From Terrisporobacter vanillatitrophus (GTDB lineage: Bacteria > Bacillota > Clostridia > Peptostreptococcales > Peptostreptococcaceae), in NCBI RefSeq assembly GCF_051148895.1, contig NZ_CP154625.1, positions 1,054,001-1,118,000 of the forward strand: DNA of 64,000 nt. Direction: 5' to 3'. A program made the translations under genes and the position numbers. Position 1 is the stretch's first letter, and every line of letters starts with the position of its first letter. Positions 25,336 to 33,671 of this stretch are shown one piece after another. The notes beneath the pieces are model-generated. The model searched no databases. It worked only from the letters and a program-made list of their open reading frames with translations, and had not been told where the DNA came from.

Positions 25336-25436
25336 AAAAATCATTCCTTAAAAGTTATATAGTTTTATTATTCTTATAAAAAAGGCAATCTATAATTGGA
25401 ATTTTATGTAAAATTTGCGAAAATGATTTGTATTTG

Positions 25437-25465
25437 TTGACAAGTTGGAAATAAAATGATATCTT
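25437..25465 (+). promoter_or_regulatory. Putative promoter of the DUF2325 gene
   Basis: TTGACA (25437-25442) with a 17-bp spacer to TATCTT (25460-25465); a better TATAAT at 25466 is too far from TTGACA, so the -10 choice is uncertain. The Fur box begins within 20 bp downstream. Confidence 0.45.
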
Positions 25466-25475
25466 TATAATAAGC

Positions 25476-25500
25476 ATTAATGATAATCATTATCAATAAT
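25476..25500. promoter_or_regulatory. Fur box (iron-responsive operator)
   Basis: TGATAATCATTATCA at 25481-25495 is a perfect 7-1-7 palindrome and matches the core of the classical Fur consensus (GATAATGATAATCATTATC). It overlaps the expected transcript start of the plus-strand DUF2325 gene, the position for repression by Fe-Fur. Confidence 0.88.
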
Positions 25501-25520
25501 TAAAGGAGGATGAAAGATAA

Positions 25521-25859
25521 ATGACTTTATTGGTAGTAGGTGGAAATGAAAGAATGAAGAGAGAATATATTAATTTAGGAAAAGAAAAAGGATATAAAAC
25601 GAAAGTAATATTAAATATGTCATCAAAAGCTCTTAAGGATTTTGGAAGTCCAAATGCAGTTGTAATGTTTACTTCCACAGTATCTCACAAGTTAAAAACT
25701 GTAGTGGAAACTCAAGCAAAGAAAAAAAATATACCTCTTATAAGACATTACAATAACAGTAAAGTATCTTTTATGGAATGTCTTGATAAAGTAGATGAAT
25801 GTAATGGTGAATGTTCATCATGTAAATATAATTTTAAAAAAACTAAGAGTTTTACATAA
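25521..25859 (+). CDS. DUF2325 family protein, predicted Fur-regulated
   Basis: 112 aa starting LLVVGGNERMKREYINLGKEKGY, the DUF2325 signature (a Rossmann-like first strand), followed by SPNAVVMFTSTVSHKLKTVVETQAKK and IPLIRHYNNSK. The C-terminal tail has CNGECSSCKYN, a CxxxCxxC cluster that could bind metal (inference). The ribosome-binding site AAAGGAGG is strong. The Fur box 26 bp before the start predicts induction in low iron. Function unknown. A terminator follows. Confidence 0.82.
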   Translation: MTLLVVGGNERMKREYINLGKEKGYKTKVILNMSSKALKDFGSPNAVVMFTSTVSHKLKTVVETQAKKKNIPLIRHYNNSKVSFMECLDKVDECNGECSSCKYNFKKTKSFT

Positions 25860-25902
25860 AATAGATAAGAGAAAAAGATTCAGTAACAATATAACCTTCC
25901 CT

Positions 25903-25932
25903 AAAAAAGAATGAGATAGCTCATTCTTTTTT
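25903..25932 (+). terminator. Intrinsic terminator after DUF2325 gene
   Basis: AAAAAAGAATGAG-ATAG-CTCATTCTTTTTT, perfect stem. Confidence 0.88.
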
Positions 25933-26056
25933 ATTTGTATAAAAATATATTATTGATATTTGAAATAAAATATAAAGAGCAACTATAAGAAAAATTAATA
26001 TAAAAATATATGTTATAATAATTTAGAGTAAGAAATTTAATAGGGAGGAATTTTAT

Positions 26057-28057
26057 ATGAAAGAAATATATGAAGTTTCAGATGATTATTTAAATAGCCA
26101 ACTTAAATATTTGAAATTATTATCTAAACAATACTCAAGCATATCCAAAGCAAGTGCTGAAATTATAAATTTAAAAGCGATATTAAATCTTCCTAAGGGT
26201 ACAGAACATTTTCTGTCAGATATTCATGGAGAATACGAACCTTTTGTACATGTATTAAAAAATGCATCAGGAGTAATAAAAAGAAAAATAGAAGAGTTAT
26301 TTGGAAATTCCATGATAGAAAGTGAGCGTAGAAGGCTAGCTACTCTTGTATATTATCCAGAACAAAAGTTAGATTTAATTGAAAAACAAGAAAATGAAAA
26401 AGAAATAGAAGACTTCTACAGAATAAGTATTCATAGGTTAATTGAACTTTTAAGATATGCTTCTAGTAAATATACAAGATCAAAAGTAAGAAAGTTCCTT
26501 CCAAAAGATTTTAGATATATTATAGAGGAGTTATTGCACCCAGATTCAACTAGTCCTCATAAAGATGAGTATTACAAAAGTATAGTAGACAATATTATTG
26601 AAATAGATAGAGCTAGAGTATTTATAATAGAAGTTTCTAAAGCGATACAAAAACTTGTTATAGATAGATTGCATATAGTTGGAGATATTTATGATAGAGG
26701 GCCAAGACCTGATATTATTATGGATACTTTAATGAATTATCATAATGTGGATATACAATGGGGAAACCATGATATATTATGGATGGGAGCTGCAGCAGGA
26801 CAAAAAGTATGTGTAGCCAATGCCATAAGAATATCTGCTAGATATGCCAATTTAGATATAGTAGAAGATATTTATGGAATTAATATATTACCTTTAGCAA
26901 CATTTGCCTTAGAAGTATACAAAGATGATCCATGCAGAGAATTTATGCCAAAGATGAGTGATGATGAAACATCCATAACGGAGAAATCTCTAATAGCGAA
27001 AATGCATAAGGCAATTAGTATAATCCAATTTAAATTAGAAGCTGAAATAATTAAAAGAAGACCTGACTTTGAAATGGACCATAGATTATTACTAAGCAAG
27101 GTAGATTATGAAGAAGGAACAATAAAACTAAAGGGTAAAACTTATAAGTTAAAAGACACTAATTTTCCAACAATAGACCCAAAAGATCCTTATAAATTAA
27201 CGCAAAGAGAAGAAATTGTAATAGAGAAGCTGGCTATATCTTTTGAAAATAGTGACAAACTTCAAAAACACGTAGGTTTTTTATTTTCAAAGGGAAGTAT
27301 TTATTTAAAGACTAATGGTAATTTGTTAGTTCATGGATGTGTACCTTTAAGTGATGACGGAGACTTTATGTCTATGAAAATTGACAATCAGGAGTATAAA
27401 GGTAAGGCACTAATGGACAAGATGGAATCTTATATTAGAAAAGGATATTTCTTTGATAAAAATCATCCAGAAAAAGAATATGGAAAAGATATGATGTGGT
27501 ACTTATGGACAGGCAAATGTTCATCCTTATTTGGAAAAGATGATATGGCCACATATGAAAGATATTTTATAGATGAAAAAGAAGCCCAAAGAGAAAATAA
27601 AAATCCATACTATACTTTAAGAGAAGAAGATGAAATTTTAAAGAGGATTTTTGATGAATTTGATTTAGATTTTGACAGTGGTCACGTAATAAATGGTCAT
27701 GTACCTGTAAAGAGTAAAAATGGTGAAAGTCCATTAAAAGCAGGTGGCAGAATTTTAGCAATAGATGGTGGTTTCTCTAGAGCTTACCAAGGTAAAACAG
27801 GAATAGCAGGATATACTTTAATATATAATTCACAAATGATGCAATTAGTATCACATGAGCCCTTTTCATCAGCAGAAGATTCTATATTTAATGAAAAAGA
27901 TATATTGTCTACATCAATAATTGTGGAAAATAGAGCAAATAGAATGTTTGTGAGAGATACTTATGATGGAATGAAAATTCAACAAGAAGTAAATGATTTG
28001 AAGATGCTGATAATTGCTTACAAAAAAGGCCTAATTAAAGAAATGCAAGTTGAATGA
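26057..28057 (+). CDS. fbp: Fructose-1,6-bisphosphatase, class III
   Basis: 666 aa, full length for the Firmicutes-type FBPase. Gluconeogenesis: fructose-1,6-bisphosphate to fructose-6-phosphate. The metallophosphatase motifs are visible: LSDIHGEYEPF (about 54-63), VGDIYDRGPRPD (about 208-219), WGNHDILWMGAAAG (about 234-247) and VINGHVPVK (about 546-554). Unrelated to the class I/II enzymes. The ribosome-binding site is AGGGAGG. Monocistronic with a terminator; last housekeeping gene before the flagellar region. Confidence 0.96.
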   Translation: MKEIYEVSDDYLNSQLKYLKLLSKQYSSISKASAEIINLKAILNLPKGTEHFLSDIHGEYEPFVHVLKNASGVIKRKIEELFGNSMIESERRRLATLVYYPEQKLDLIEKQENEKEIEDFYRISIHRLIELLRYASSKYTRSKVRKFLPKDFRYIIEELLHPDSTSPHKDEYYKSIVDNIIEIDRARVFIIEVSKAIQKLVIDRLHIVGDIYDRGPRPDIIMDTLMNYHNVDIQWGNHDILWMGAAAGQKVCVANAIRISARYANLDIVEDIYGINILPLATFALEVYKDDPCREFMPKMSDDETSITEKSLIAKMHKAISIIQFKLEAEIIKRRPDFEMDHRLLLSKVDYEEGTIKLKGKTYKLKDTNFPTIDPKDPYKLTQREEIVIEKLAISFENSDKLQKHVGFLFSKGSIYLKTNGNLLVHGCVPLSDDGDFMSMKIDNQEYKGKALMDKMESYIRKGYFFDKNHPEKEYGKDMMWYLWTGKCSSLFGKDDMATYERYFIDEKEAQRENKNPYYTLREEDEILKRIFDEFDLDFDSGHVINGHVPVKSKNGESPLKAGGRILAIDGGFSRAYQGKTGIAGYTLIYNSQMMQLVSHEPFSSAEDSIFNEKDILSTSIIVENRANRMFVRDTYDGMKIQQEVNDLKMLIIAYKKGLIKEMQVE

Positions 28058-28071
28058 AAATATTAAATTGT

Positions 28072-28106
28072 AAATGAGCTATATATTAGTAAATAGCTCA
28101 TTTTTA
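28072..28106 (+). terminator. Intrinsic terminator after fbp
   Basis: AAATGAGCTAT / ATAGCTCATTTTT hairpin with T-run. It isolates the flagellar block from fbp. Confidence 0.85.
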
Positions 28107-28217
28107 TTTGAAAATATATAGCTGTATCTTAAAGAAAAAATATAAAAAAACAATTTATTGTATAAAGATAATATAGAATCGTACGTATTATAAAAATAAA
28201 AAGATTGAGGAGAATAT

Positions 28218-28877
28218 ATGATTAATAGCATTGACTTATTAAAATATCAGCTAAGTAATTCTTTAACTGGTTTAAATAAATGTAGTTGTGGGTCTAGCAG
28301 CAATTCTTTTGACATGGTAATGATAAGTTTATTAAAAGCAATTTCTACTACGAATTCTCAAAATATAAATATAAATATAAACTTAAATAAGGACGATCTT
28401 GACAATATATTAGGATTAGAAACATTAAATAGTAGTCAAAATTCAAATAAAATAGAAGCAACTAATAAAGATAAAAATGTAAATGAAAGAATTGAAAATG
28501 CAATAGGAAATGCTGCTAAAAAGTATGGAGTAGATGAGAATTTGATAAGATCCATAATCAAAGTGGAATCAAATTTTGATCCTAACGCTGTATCTGGTGC
28601 AGGAGCAAAAGGATTAATGCAGTTAATGCCTTTCAATTGTACTGATTTAGGAGTGAAAGATCCATTAAATATTGAACAAAATATAGATGGTGGAACAAGA
28701 CATATAAAAGAATATTTAGATATGTATAATGGAGATGTACAAATGGCATTGATGGCATATAATGGAGGTCCAGGTAGAATGGCTAGTAGAGGGGTTGATT
28801 CTATAAATGATTTATATAAAATGCCAAAGGAAACTCAAAATTATGTACCAAAAGTAATGAAGTATTATAAAGGATAA
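28218..28877 (+). CDS. Lytic transglycosylase (SLT domain) at the head of the flagellar block
   Basis: 219 aa. The N-terminal ~90 residues are Asn/Ser-rich and lack a recognisable signal peptide. Residues ~95-217 are an SLT domain: KYGVDENLIRSIIKVESNFDPNAVSGAGAKGLMQLMP contains the catalytic Glu (KVESNF) and GLMQLMP; ALMAYNGGPGRM and YVPKVMKYY complete it. Cleaves peptidoglycan glycan strands, probably to let the flagellar rod through the wall. By my recollection of C. difficile a transglycosylase also heads its late flagellar block. The ribosome-binding site is GAGGAG; no clear sigma-28 promoter was found. Confidence 0.9.
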   Translation: MINSIDLLKYQLSNSLTGLNKCSCGSSSNSFDMVMISLLKAISTTNSQNINININLNKDDLDNILGLETLNSSQNSNKIEATNKDKNVNERIENAIGNAAKKYGVDENLIRSIIKVESNFDPNAVSGAGAKGLMQLMPFNCTDLGVKDPLNIEQNIDGGTRHIKEYLDMYNGDVQMALMAYNGGPGRMASRGVDSINDLYKMPKETQNYVPKVMKYYKG

Positions 28878-28908
28878 TACTGAAAATATTTATAAATAGA
28901 GGATAAAT

Positions 28909-29334
28909 ATGAAAGTAGAACAGGTGGGTATAAATAGAAATATTAATACTATAGAAAATAGAGGAAATAAACAAAAAAGTAGTTTTAATGATAGTTTTAA
29001 TATGGCCAATAGATTTAAAAGTAAAGAAGAAATAGAATTATATATAAAAGAAATAAAATCAATTGGTGAAAAGGTAGTTGCAACTCAAAGTTATGGCGAT
29101 GTAATAAATTATAAAAAAGCAATTAAATCATACTTAAAGTCAGTTGTGGATTACATATATAGTTTAAATCAAAATTCAAGTTTTTGGGATGGAAATTATT
29201 ATAAAACGGTAAAAGTTGTAGATGAAAAATTAGAGAGTCTTACTAAAGAATTATTATACGAGGAAAAAGAAAATATAGATTTGGCTACAAAAATAGATGA
29301 GATAAACGGACTTTTAATCGATATGTATTTATAA
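28909..29334 (+). CDS. yaaR: YaaR family (DUF327) protein
   Basis: 141 aa. The pattern ELYIKEIKSIGEKVVATQSYGDVINYKKAIKSYLKSVVDYI ... VKVVDEKLESLTKELLYEEKENIDLATKIDEINGLLIDMYL aligns well with B. subtilis YaaR (DUF327). Helical, cytosolic, function unknown. Its steady presence in the flagellar cluster of this group suggests a motility-linked role (inference). Ribosome-binding site GAGGA; 11 bp before the fliN-like gene, so same operon. Confidence 0.8.
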   Translation: MKVEQVGINRNINTIENRGNKQKSSFNDSFNMANRFKSKEEIELYIKEIKSIGEKVVATQSYGDVINYKKAIKSYLKSVVDYIYSLNQNSSFWDGNYYKTVKVVDEKLESLTKELLYEEKENIDLATKIDEINGLLIDMYL

Positions 29335-29344
29335 AGGAGGAAAT

Positions 29345-29650
29345 ATGAATAATATTTATTCAGTAGAATTTGAACAATTAGTAGAAGGTGAAAAAATACC
29401 AACTGATAGTGCTAATCAAATATTTGGAGCGCTTATGGACATAACGATTTCCATGGGAAGTGCAAAAGAGAAAATTGGAAAAATAGTAAACTATAAAGTA
29501 GGAGATATAATAGTGCTTGACAAGCATGTTGAAGAGACACTTGACATAAATGTTAACGGAAAAATGATAGCAAGTGGAGAAAGTATTATTATAGATAATA
29601 AGTTAGCAGTTAGACTTTCACAGATTAAAACTGTAAATCAAGATATCTAG
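29345..29650 (+). CDS. fliN: FliN-like SpoA-domain protein (first of two)
   Basis: 101 aa with a SpoA/FliN C-terminal domain: MDITISMGSAKEKIGKIVNYKVGDIIVLDKHVEETLDINVNGKMIASGESIIIDNKLAVRLSQI. Family role: C-ring component of the flagellar switch, binding FliM and the export apparatus (FliH). A second FliN (87 aa) lies with fliM at 63,550. The N-terminal ~30 residues here differ from that copy. Which one builds the main C-ring, or whether both do, cannot be told. Ribosome-binding site AAAGGAGG. Confidence 0.85.
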   Translation: MNNIYSVEFEQLVEGEKIPTDSANQIFGALMDITISMGSAKEKIGKIVNYKVGDIIVLDKHVEETLDINVNGKMIASGESIIIDNKLAVRLSQIKTVNQDI

Positions 29651-29670
29651 TGATTAAAAGGAGGTGCACT

Positions 29671-29946
29671 ATGAAGATTAACAATATTAAATTTTCAAAT
29701 ATTGATAATGTTTATAAGACTAAAAAAATGGAATTTGAAAATACAAATAATAAAAATAATAAATCAGATTCAGTGCAAATATCAGATTTGGGAAAATACT
29801 TGAATAAAGTAAATACAAATAAAGAAGATGTAAATATGGATAAAGTGAATGATATAAAAAAACGAATTGAAAATGGAACATATTCAGTAGATTCAAAAGC
29901 TTTAGCAAAAAAAATAATAGAAAAGATGGAGGGTGATAACAATTGA
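29671..29946 (+). CDS. flgM: Anti-sigma-28 factor FlgM
   Basis: 91 aa from the ATG at 29671, chosen because AGGAGGTG sits just before it (a longer frame starts at 29650). Residues ~35-91 hold the FlgM domain: SVQISDLGKYLNKV ... MDKVNDIKKRIENGTYSVDSKALAKKIIEKM. It binds and blocks sigma-D until the hook is complete, then is exported. The N-terminal ~40 residues are rich in Asn/Lys and probably disordered. Ends inside the start of flgN (overlap 4 nt). Confidence 0.92.
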   Translation: MKINNIKFSNIDNVYKTKKMEFENTNNKNNKSDSVQISDLGKYLNKVNTNKEDVNMDKVNDIKKRIENGTYSVDSKALAKKIIEKMEGDNN

Positions 29947-30356
29947 ATTCACAGTTAAAAGTAATAATATTTGAAGAAAAAAATATTATTAAAAACTTAT
30001 TAACTCTTTTAGATGAACAATATAGCTTAATAATTGATAAAGATGTTATTAAGATGGATAAGATTGCTAAAGAATTAGATGAAGCCGCTAAAAATTTAGC
30101 AAGAATAGAGATAAAAAGAAGAAATATTATGGGTAGTGAAGCTAGTATGAAAGAAGTTGTTGAGGATAGTAATGATGAAAAAGTAAAGCAAGCTTATGAA
30201 GAAATACAAACTACCTTAAAAATGATAGAAATACAAAAAGAAGCAAATGAAATACTTATAAAGCAAAGATTATTCTTTACTAAAAAAATGATTAATTGCA
30301 TAAAGCCAAACAAAGGAATAGGCACATACAACGCTTATGGACAAGTAGGTAAATAA
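29943..30356 (+). CDS. flgN: FlgN-like export chaperone
   Basis: 137 aa, TTG start overlapping the flgM stop, with GGAGGGTGA as ribosome-binding site. All-helical, with a FlgN-type core: LLDEQYSLIIDKDVIKMDKIAKELDEAAKNLARIEIKRRNIM. Family role: cytosolic chaperone that keeps FlgK and FlgL monomeric before export. Position between flgM and flgK is the usual one. The tail YNAYGQVGK resembles FlgN tails. Confidence 0.88.
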   Translation: MNSQLKVIIFEEKNIIKNLLTLLDEQYSLIIDKDVIKMDKIAKELDEAAKNLARIEIKRRNIMGSEASMKEVVEDSNDEKVKQAYEEIQTTLKMIEIQKEANEILIKQRLFFTKKMINCIKPNKGIGTYNAYGQVGK

Positions 30357-30371
30357 GATGGGGGTACATAT

Positions 30372-31679
30372 ATGGCTGGATTATTAGGGAGTTTACACTC
30401 AGCTAAATCGGGAATGACTGTAAGTCAAACATCAATACAGACTACATCACACAATATTAACAATATGAATACACCTGGATACACTAGACAAAGAGTAGAA
30501 CAAAGTGCAAAAAGTGCTTATAGTAATCCAGGTTTTAATAGTAGCCTTGGAGCAGGTCAATTAGGGACAGGTGTAGAGGCTACTGATATTATTAGGATAA
30601 GAAATACTTTTTATGATTATCAGTATAGAAGTGAATCTCATAATTACGGTGAAATAAGTACGAAATATGAGTACTATACAAATATGGAGACTATATTTAA
30701 TGAGCCTTCAGAAACATCAATCTCAGCTTCCATAGCTAACTTTTTTTCTAGTTGGCAAGAATTATCAAAGAATCCTACTGATGTAGGATCTAAGGATATT
30801 ATGGTTCAAAATACTAAGTATCTTGCAGATAATATTAGCAATATAAAGAAAAAGCTAGATAGTCTGTCAGAACAGGCTAATAAAAAGCTTAACGAAGATG
30901 TTGAAGAAGTAAACGATATGCTTGAGCAACTTAAAGAATTAGATAAACAGATAAAAATAGTTGAAGGTAGTGGAAAAACGCCCAATGACTTGATGGATGA
31001 GAGAGATAAGGTTATAGATGATTTAAGTATGAAGCTGAATTTAACTAACGATGATGTTAAACAGCTTTTAGATAGTACATATGATGCAGGCGGTAATTTT
31101 ACACCATTAACTGTAGATGATATTAAAGGCTTGGACAATGTGTCAGGAGAAATACAAGGTTCTTTAGATATGATAGACAAAATAAATGAATATACAACTA
31201 GTTTAACCGAATTAGCAAAGGGTATAGCTGAAGGTGTTAATAAAGTTCTTGCAGATGGAGGTGCTACACCATCTGATTTATTTATATTTGATGCTGATAA
31301 AAATCCAATATTAAGTGTAAATAAAGATTTATCAGATAGACCTAGAGATTTCGAGATTTCAACAGAAACAGCCTTAGCAATGTATAAATTAAAAGATGAA
31401 AAAATAACTATAGGAGGAGAAACGACTACTATAGATAAATTCTACAACCAAATAATACAAAAGCTAGGTAATGAATCACAAGAAATAATAAGACAAGAAA
31501 GTAACCAAAGTAAAATAATAAAAGAAATAGATAATACAAGACTAAATACGTCAGGAGTATCTCTAGATGAAGAAATGGTAAATTTAATACAATTTCAACA
31601 TGCATACAATGCCAGTGCAAAGGTGGTATCTACTATAGATAGTCTCTTAGATGTAGTTATAAATGGACTTAAGAGATAG
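30372..31679 (+). CDS. flgK: Flagellar hook-associated protein 1 (FlgK)
   Basis: 435 aa, on the short side for FlgK. The N-terminal rod/hook motif SLHSAKSGMTVSQTSIQTTSHNINNMNTPGYTRQRV is clear. The C-terminal LDEEMVNLIQFQHAYNASAKVVSTIDSLLDVVINGL forms the D0 helix. It joins hook and filament. Its low length suggests a reduced central domain. Ribosome-binding site GGGGG; next gene flgL begins 10 bp after. Confidence 0.95.
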   Translation: MAGLLGSLHSAKSGMTVSQTSIQTTSHNINNMNTPGYTRQRVEQSAKSAYSNPGFNSSLGAGQLGTGVEATDIIRIRNTFYDYQYRSESHNYGEISTKYEYYTNMETIFNEPSETSISASIANFFSSWQELSKNPTDVGSKDIMVQNTKYLADNISNIKKKLDSLSEQANKKLNEDVEEVNDMLEQLKELDKQIKIVEGSGKTPNDLMDERDKVIDDLSMKLNLTNDDVKQLLDSTYDAGGNFTPLTVDDIKGLDNVSGEIQGSLDMIDKINEYTTSLTELAKGIAEGVNKVLADGGATPSDLFIFDADKNPILSVNKDLSDRPRDFEISTETALAMYKLKDEKITIGGETTTIDKFYNQIIQKLGNESQEIIRQESNQSKIIKEIDNTRLNTSGVSLDEEMVNLIQFQHAYNASAKVVSTIDSLLDVVINGLKR

Positions 31680-31688
31680 GAGGTAAAT

Positions 31689-32639
31689 ATGAGAATAACA
31701 AATACTTCAATGATAAGAAATCATATGTATGATACTCAAGAAAATTTAACTAGAATGAATAAAATAAATGAGCAGATTAATTCTGGTAAAATGATAAATA
31801 GAGTTTCTGATGATCCACATAAAGCTATAAGGATAATGAACTTAAATAATGAAATAAAATATACAGAAAAATATAACTATAATATAGATGAGACTGTAGG
31901 GTGGATGGACACAACTGATGGCTCTTTAGAACATTTAGGAAATGTACTTGGAGATATAAAAGAAGATATATTAAAAGTTGGCAATGGTACATATTCAGAT
32001 GAGGAGCTTGAAGCAATAAAGGCAGAGACTAATGAAAAACTTAAAGAAATAGCTGATGTTATGAATACGACTTATGCTGGTAAGTATATGTTTGGTGGGA
32101 CTAACGTGGATGAGCCACCTATAATAATGGAAGAAAAAGATGGTATAGTTACTTTGAAAATTAATGCAAATTCAAATACAAATGATTTAAGAGCCGATAT
32201 ATCTGATGGTATAAATATAGATTATAATGTATCAGTTGGAGAAATTTTTAATGGTGTAGACAGTAATGGGAATCCAGTGGACTTTCTTGAAGAACTTAAT
32301 AATGTATCTAATCTTATGAATGAAATAACTAAGGGTGATGCTACTCAAAAGAGTGCAGCAAAAGAGCAATTATTAGGAACTACTAAGAGTAATATAGATA
32401 ATTTATATAATCACGCTTTAGATGAAAGAACATCTTTAGGAGTGAGAGTAAGTACGGCAGAAAAAGTAAAAGAACTAAATGAGGAAAATATATTAAATAT
32501 GAAGGGAGTATTATCTCTAGACCAAGATGTGGATCAAGTTGAAGCATTTATACAGTTAAAATCAGCAGAATTAGTATATCAAGCATCTATACAAGTTGGT
32601 ACTAAGTTAATACAACCTACTATTTTAGACTATTTATAA
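31689..32639 (+). CDS. flgL: Flagellar hook-associated protein 3 (FlgL)
   Basis: 316 aa, flagellin-like ends: MRITNTSMIRNHMYDTQENLTRMNKINEQINSGKMINRVSDDPHKAIRIMNL at the N-terminus and LDQDVDQVEAFIQLKSAELVYQASIQVGTKLIQPTILDYL at the C-terminus. It forms the second junction layer between hook and filament. Ribosome-binding site TAGGAGG. Confidence 0.95.
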   Translation: MRITNTSMIRNHMYDTQENLTRMNKINEQINSGKMINRVSDDPHKAIRIMNLNNEIKYTEKYNYNIDETVGWMDTTDGSLEHLGNVLGDIKEDILKVGNGTYSDEELEAIKAETNEKLKEIADVMNTTYAGKYMFGGTNVDEPPIIMEEKDGIVTLKINANSNTNDLRADISDGINIDYNVSVGEIFNGVDSNGNPVDFLEELNNVSNLMNEITKGDATQKSAAKEQLLGTTKSNIDNLYNHALDERTSLGVRVSTAEKVKELNEENILNMKGVLSLDQDVDQVEAFIQLKSAELVYQASIQVGTKLIQPTILDYL

Positions 32640-32665
32640 TACAAGGAAGTAGTTTGGAGGCATAA

Positions 32666-33037
32666 ATGAAAATATTTTTTGAACAAGGAATACCTGGACT
32701 TGAAAAATATAAAAAATTTGAGATAAGTCAAATTGATGGAAATGAAAGATTTAGAATGATAACATCTACAGAAGATTCCAATATTGGTTTTGTGGCAATA
32801 TCACCTTTTGAAATAAAAAAAGATTATGAAATAAATTTAAACGATGAAGTAATTAAAGATCTGGATATAGAGAGTCCTAAAGATGTACTTCTTCTAAATT
32901 TAATAACTTTAGGAAAAACTCTAGAAAAAAGTACAGTTAATTTAAAAGCTCCTATTATAATAAATATAAAAAACAATAAAGGTAAACAATTAATACTACA
33001 AGAAGACAAATACAATATAAAAGAACCTTTAATGTAA
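32666..33037 (+). CDS. fliW: Flagellar assembly factor FliW
   Basis: 123 aa: FFEQGIPGLEKYKKFEI at the N-terminus, FVAISPFEIKKDYEINL in the middle, and LLNLITLGKTLEKSTVNLKAPIIININNKKG-like C-terminal strand region. Family role: binds flagellin, and when free binds CsrA and relieves its repression of flagellin translation. Directly upstream of csrA, and a CsrA-type site sits in the fliC leader at 35,509, so the full circuit is present. Confidence 0.94.
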   Translation: MKIFFEQGIPGLEKYKKFEISQIDGNERFRMITSTEDSNIGFVAISPFEIKKDYEINLNDEVIKDLDIESPKDVLLLNLITLGKTLEKSTVNLKAPIIINIKNNKGKQLILQEDKYNIKEPLM

Positions 33038-33048
33038 GGAGTGGAAAT

Positions 33049-33261
33049 ATGTTAGTAATTACTAGGAAAAAAGGACAATCTCTATTAATAGGAGATGACA
33101 TAGAGATAAAAATAGTGAAAGTTGATGATGGAAGTGTAAAAATAGCAATAGATGCCCCTAAAGAAAAAGTTATACTTAGAAAAGAAGTATATGAAAATGT
33201 AAAGGAAGAAAATTCAAATGCTATTGCAAACACTGAAGAAATAGAAAAGTTATTTAAGTAA
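33049..33261 (+). CDS. csrA: Carbon storage regulator CsrA
   Basis: 70 aa: MLVITRKKGQSLLIGDDIEIKIVKVDDGSVKIAIDAPKEKVILRKEVYENV, the complete CsrA fold with RNA-binding residues at the N-terminal strand (LVITRK) and near VILRKE. A dimeric RNA-binding protein recognising GGA in hairpin loops. The nearest target visible is the fliC leader. A tail of ~20 residues extends beyond the conserved core. Ribosome-binding site AAGGAGTG. Confidence 0.97.
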   Translation: MLVITRKKGQSLLIGDDIEIKIVKVDDGSVKIAIDAPKEKVILRKEVYENVKEENSNAIANTEEIEKLFK

Positions 33262-33276
33262 GAGAGGGAGAATTTG

Positions 33277-33660
33277 ATGTACACAGCAAATCCATACAAT
33301 GCATACAAGCAAAACTCAGTAAATATGGCATCTAGAGAAAAATTATTATTAATGCTTTTAGATGGAGCAGTAAAGTATACAAAAATAGCAAGATTAGCAA
33401 TCTTAGAAAAAGATATAGCTAGAGCTCATAAGGAACTAGTTAGGGTTCAAGATATATTTTTAGAGTTAATGGTAACGATGGATAGAAGTTCAGGAAAATA
33501 TATGGATGATTTATATAACTTATATGATTTTATAAAGAGAGAATTAGCAAGAGCAAATATAAAAAAGGATGTCAAAATATTAGATGACTTACTACCTATA
33601 ATAGAAGAAGTTAGGGATATGTGGTACGAAGTAGATAAAAAAATAAAGACTGATAAATAG
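33277..33660 (+). CDS. fliS: Flagellin export chaperone FliS
   Basis: 127 aa: YTANPYNAYKQNSVNMASREKLLLMLLDGAVKYTKIARLAI, the standard FliS N-terminus, and MDDLYNLYDFIKRELARANIKKDVKILDDLLPIIEEVRDMWYE. Binds flagellin's C-terminus before export. The ATG at 33277 was chosen over a TTG at 33274 because GGGAG lies at the better distance. Confidence 0.94.
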   Translation: MYTANPYNAYKQNSVNMASREKLLLMLLDGAVKYTKIARLAILEKDIARAHKELVRVQDIFLELMVTMDRSSGKYMDDLYNLYDFIKRELARANIKKDVKILDDLLPIIEEVRDMWYEVDKKIKTDK

Positions 33661-33671
33661 GAGGGGATAAT

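Noticed and set aside
28150..28200. Sigma-28 promoter before the lytic transglycosylase (TAAA at 28163)
   Set aside because: At 15-bp spacing the -10 reads TACGTATT, sharing only the central CG with GCCGATAA.
29712..29942. Long minus-strand ORFs over flagellar genes and over PFOR
   Set aside because: They lack ribosome-binding sites, show low-complexity translations and mirror strongly conserved genes on the plus strand.
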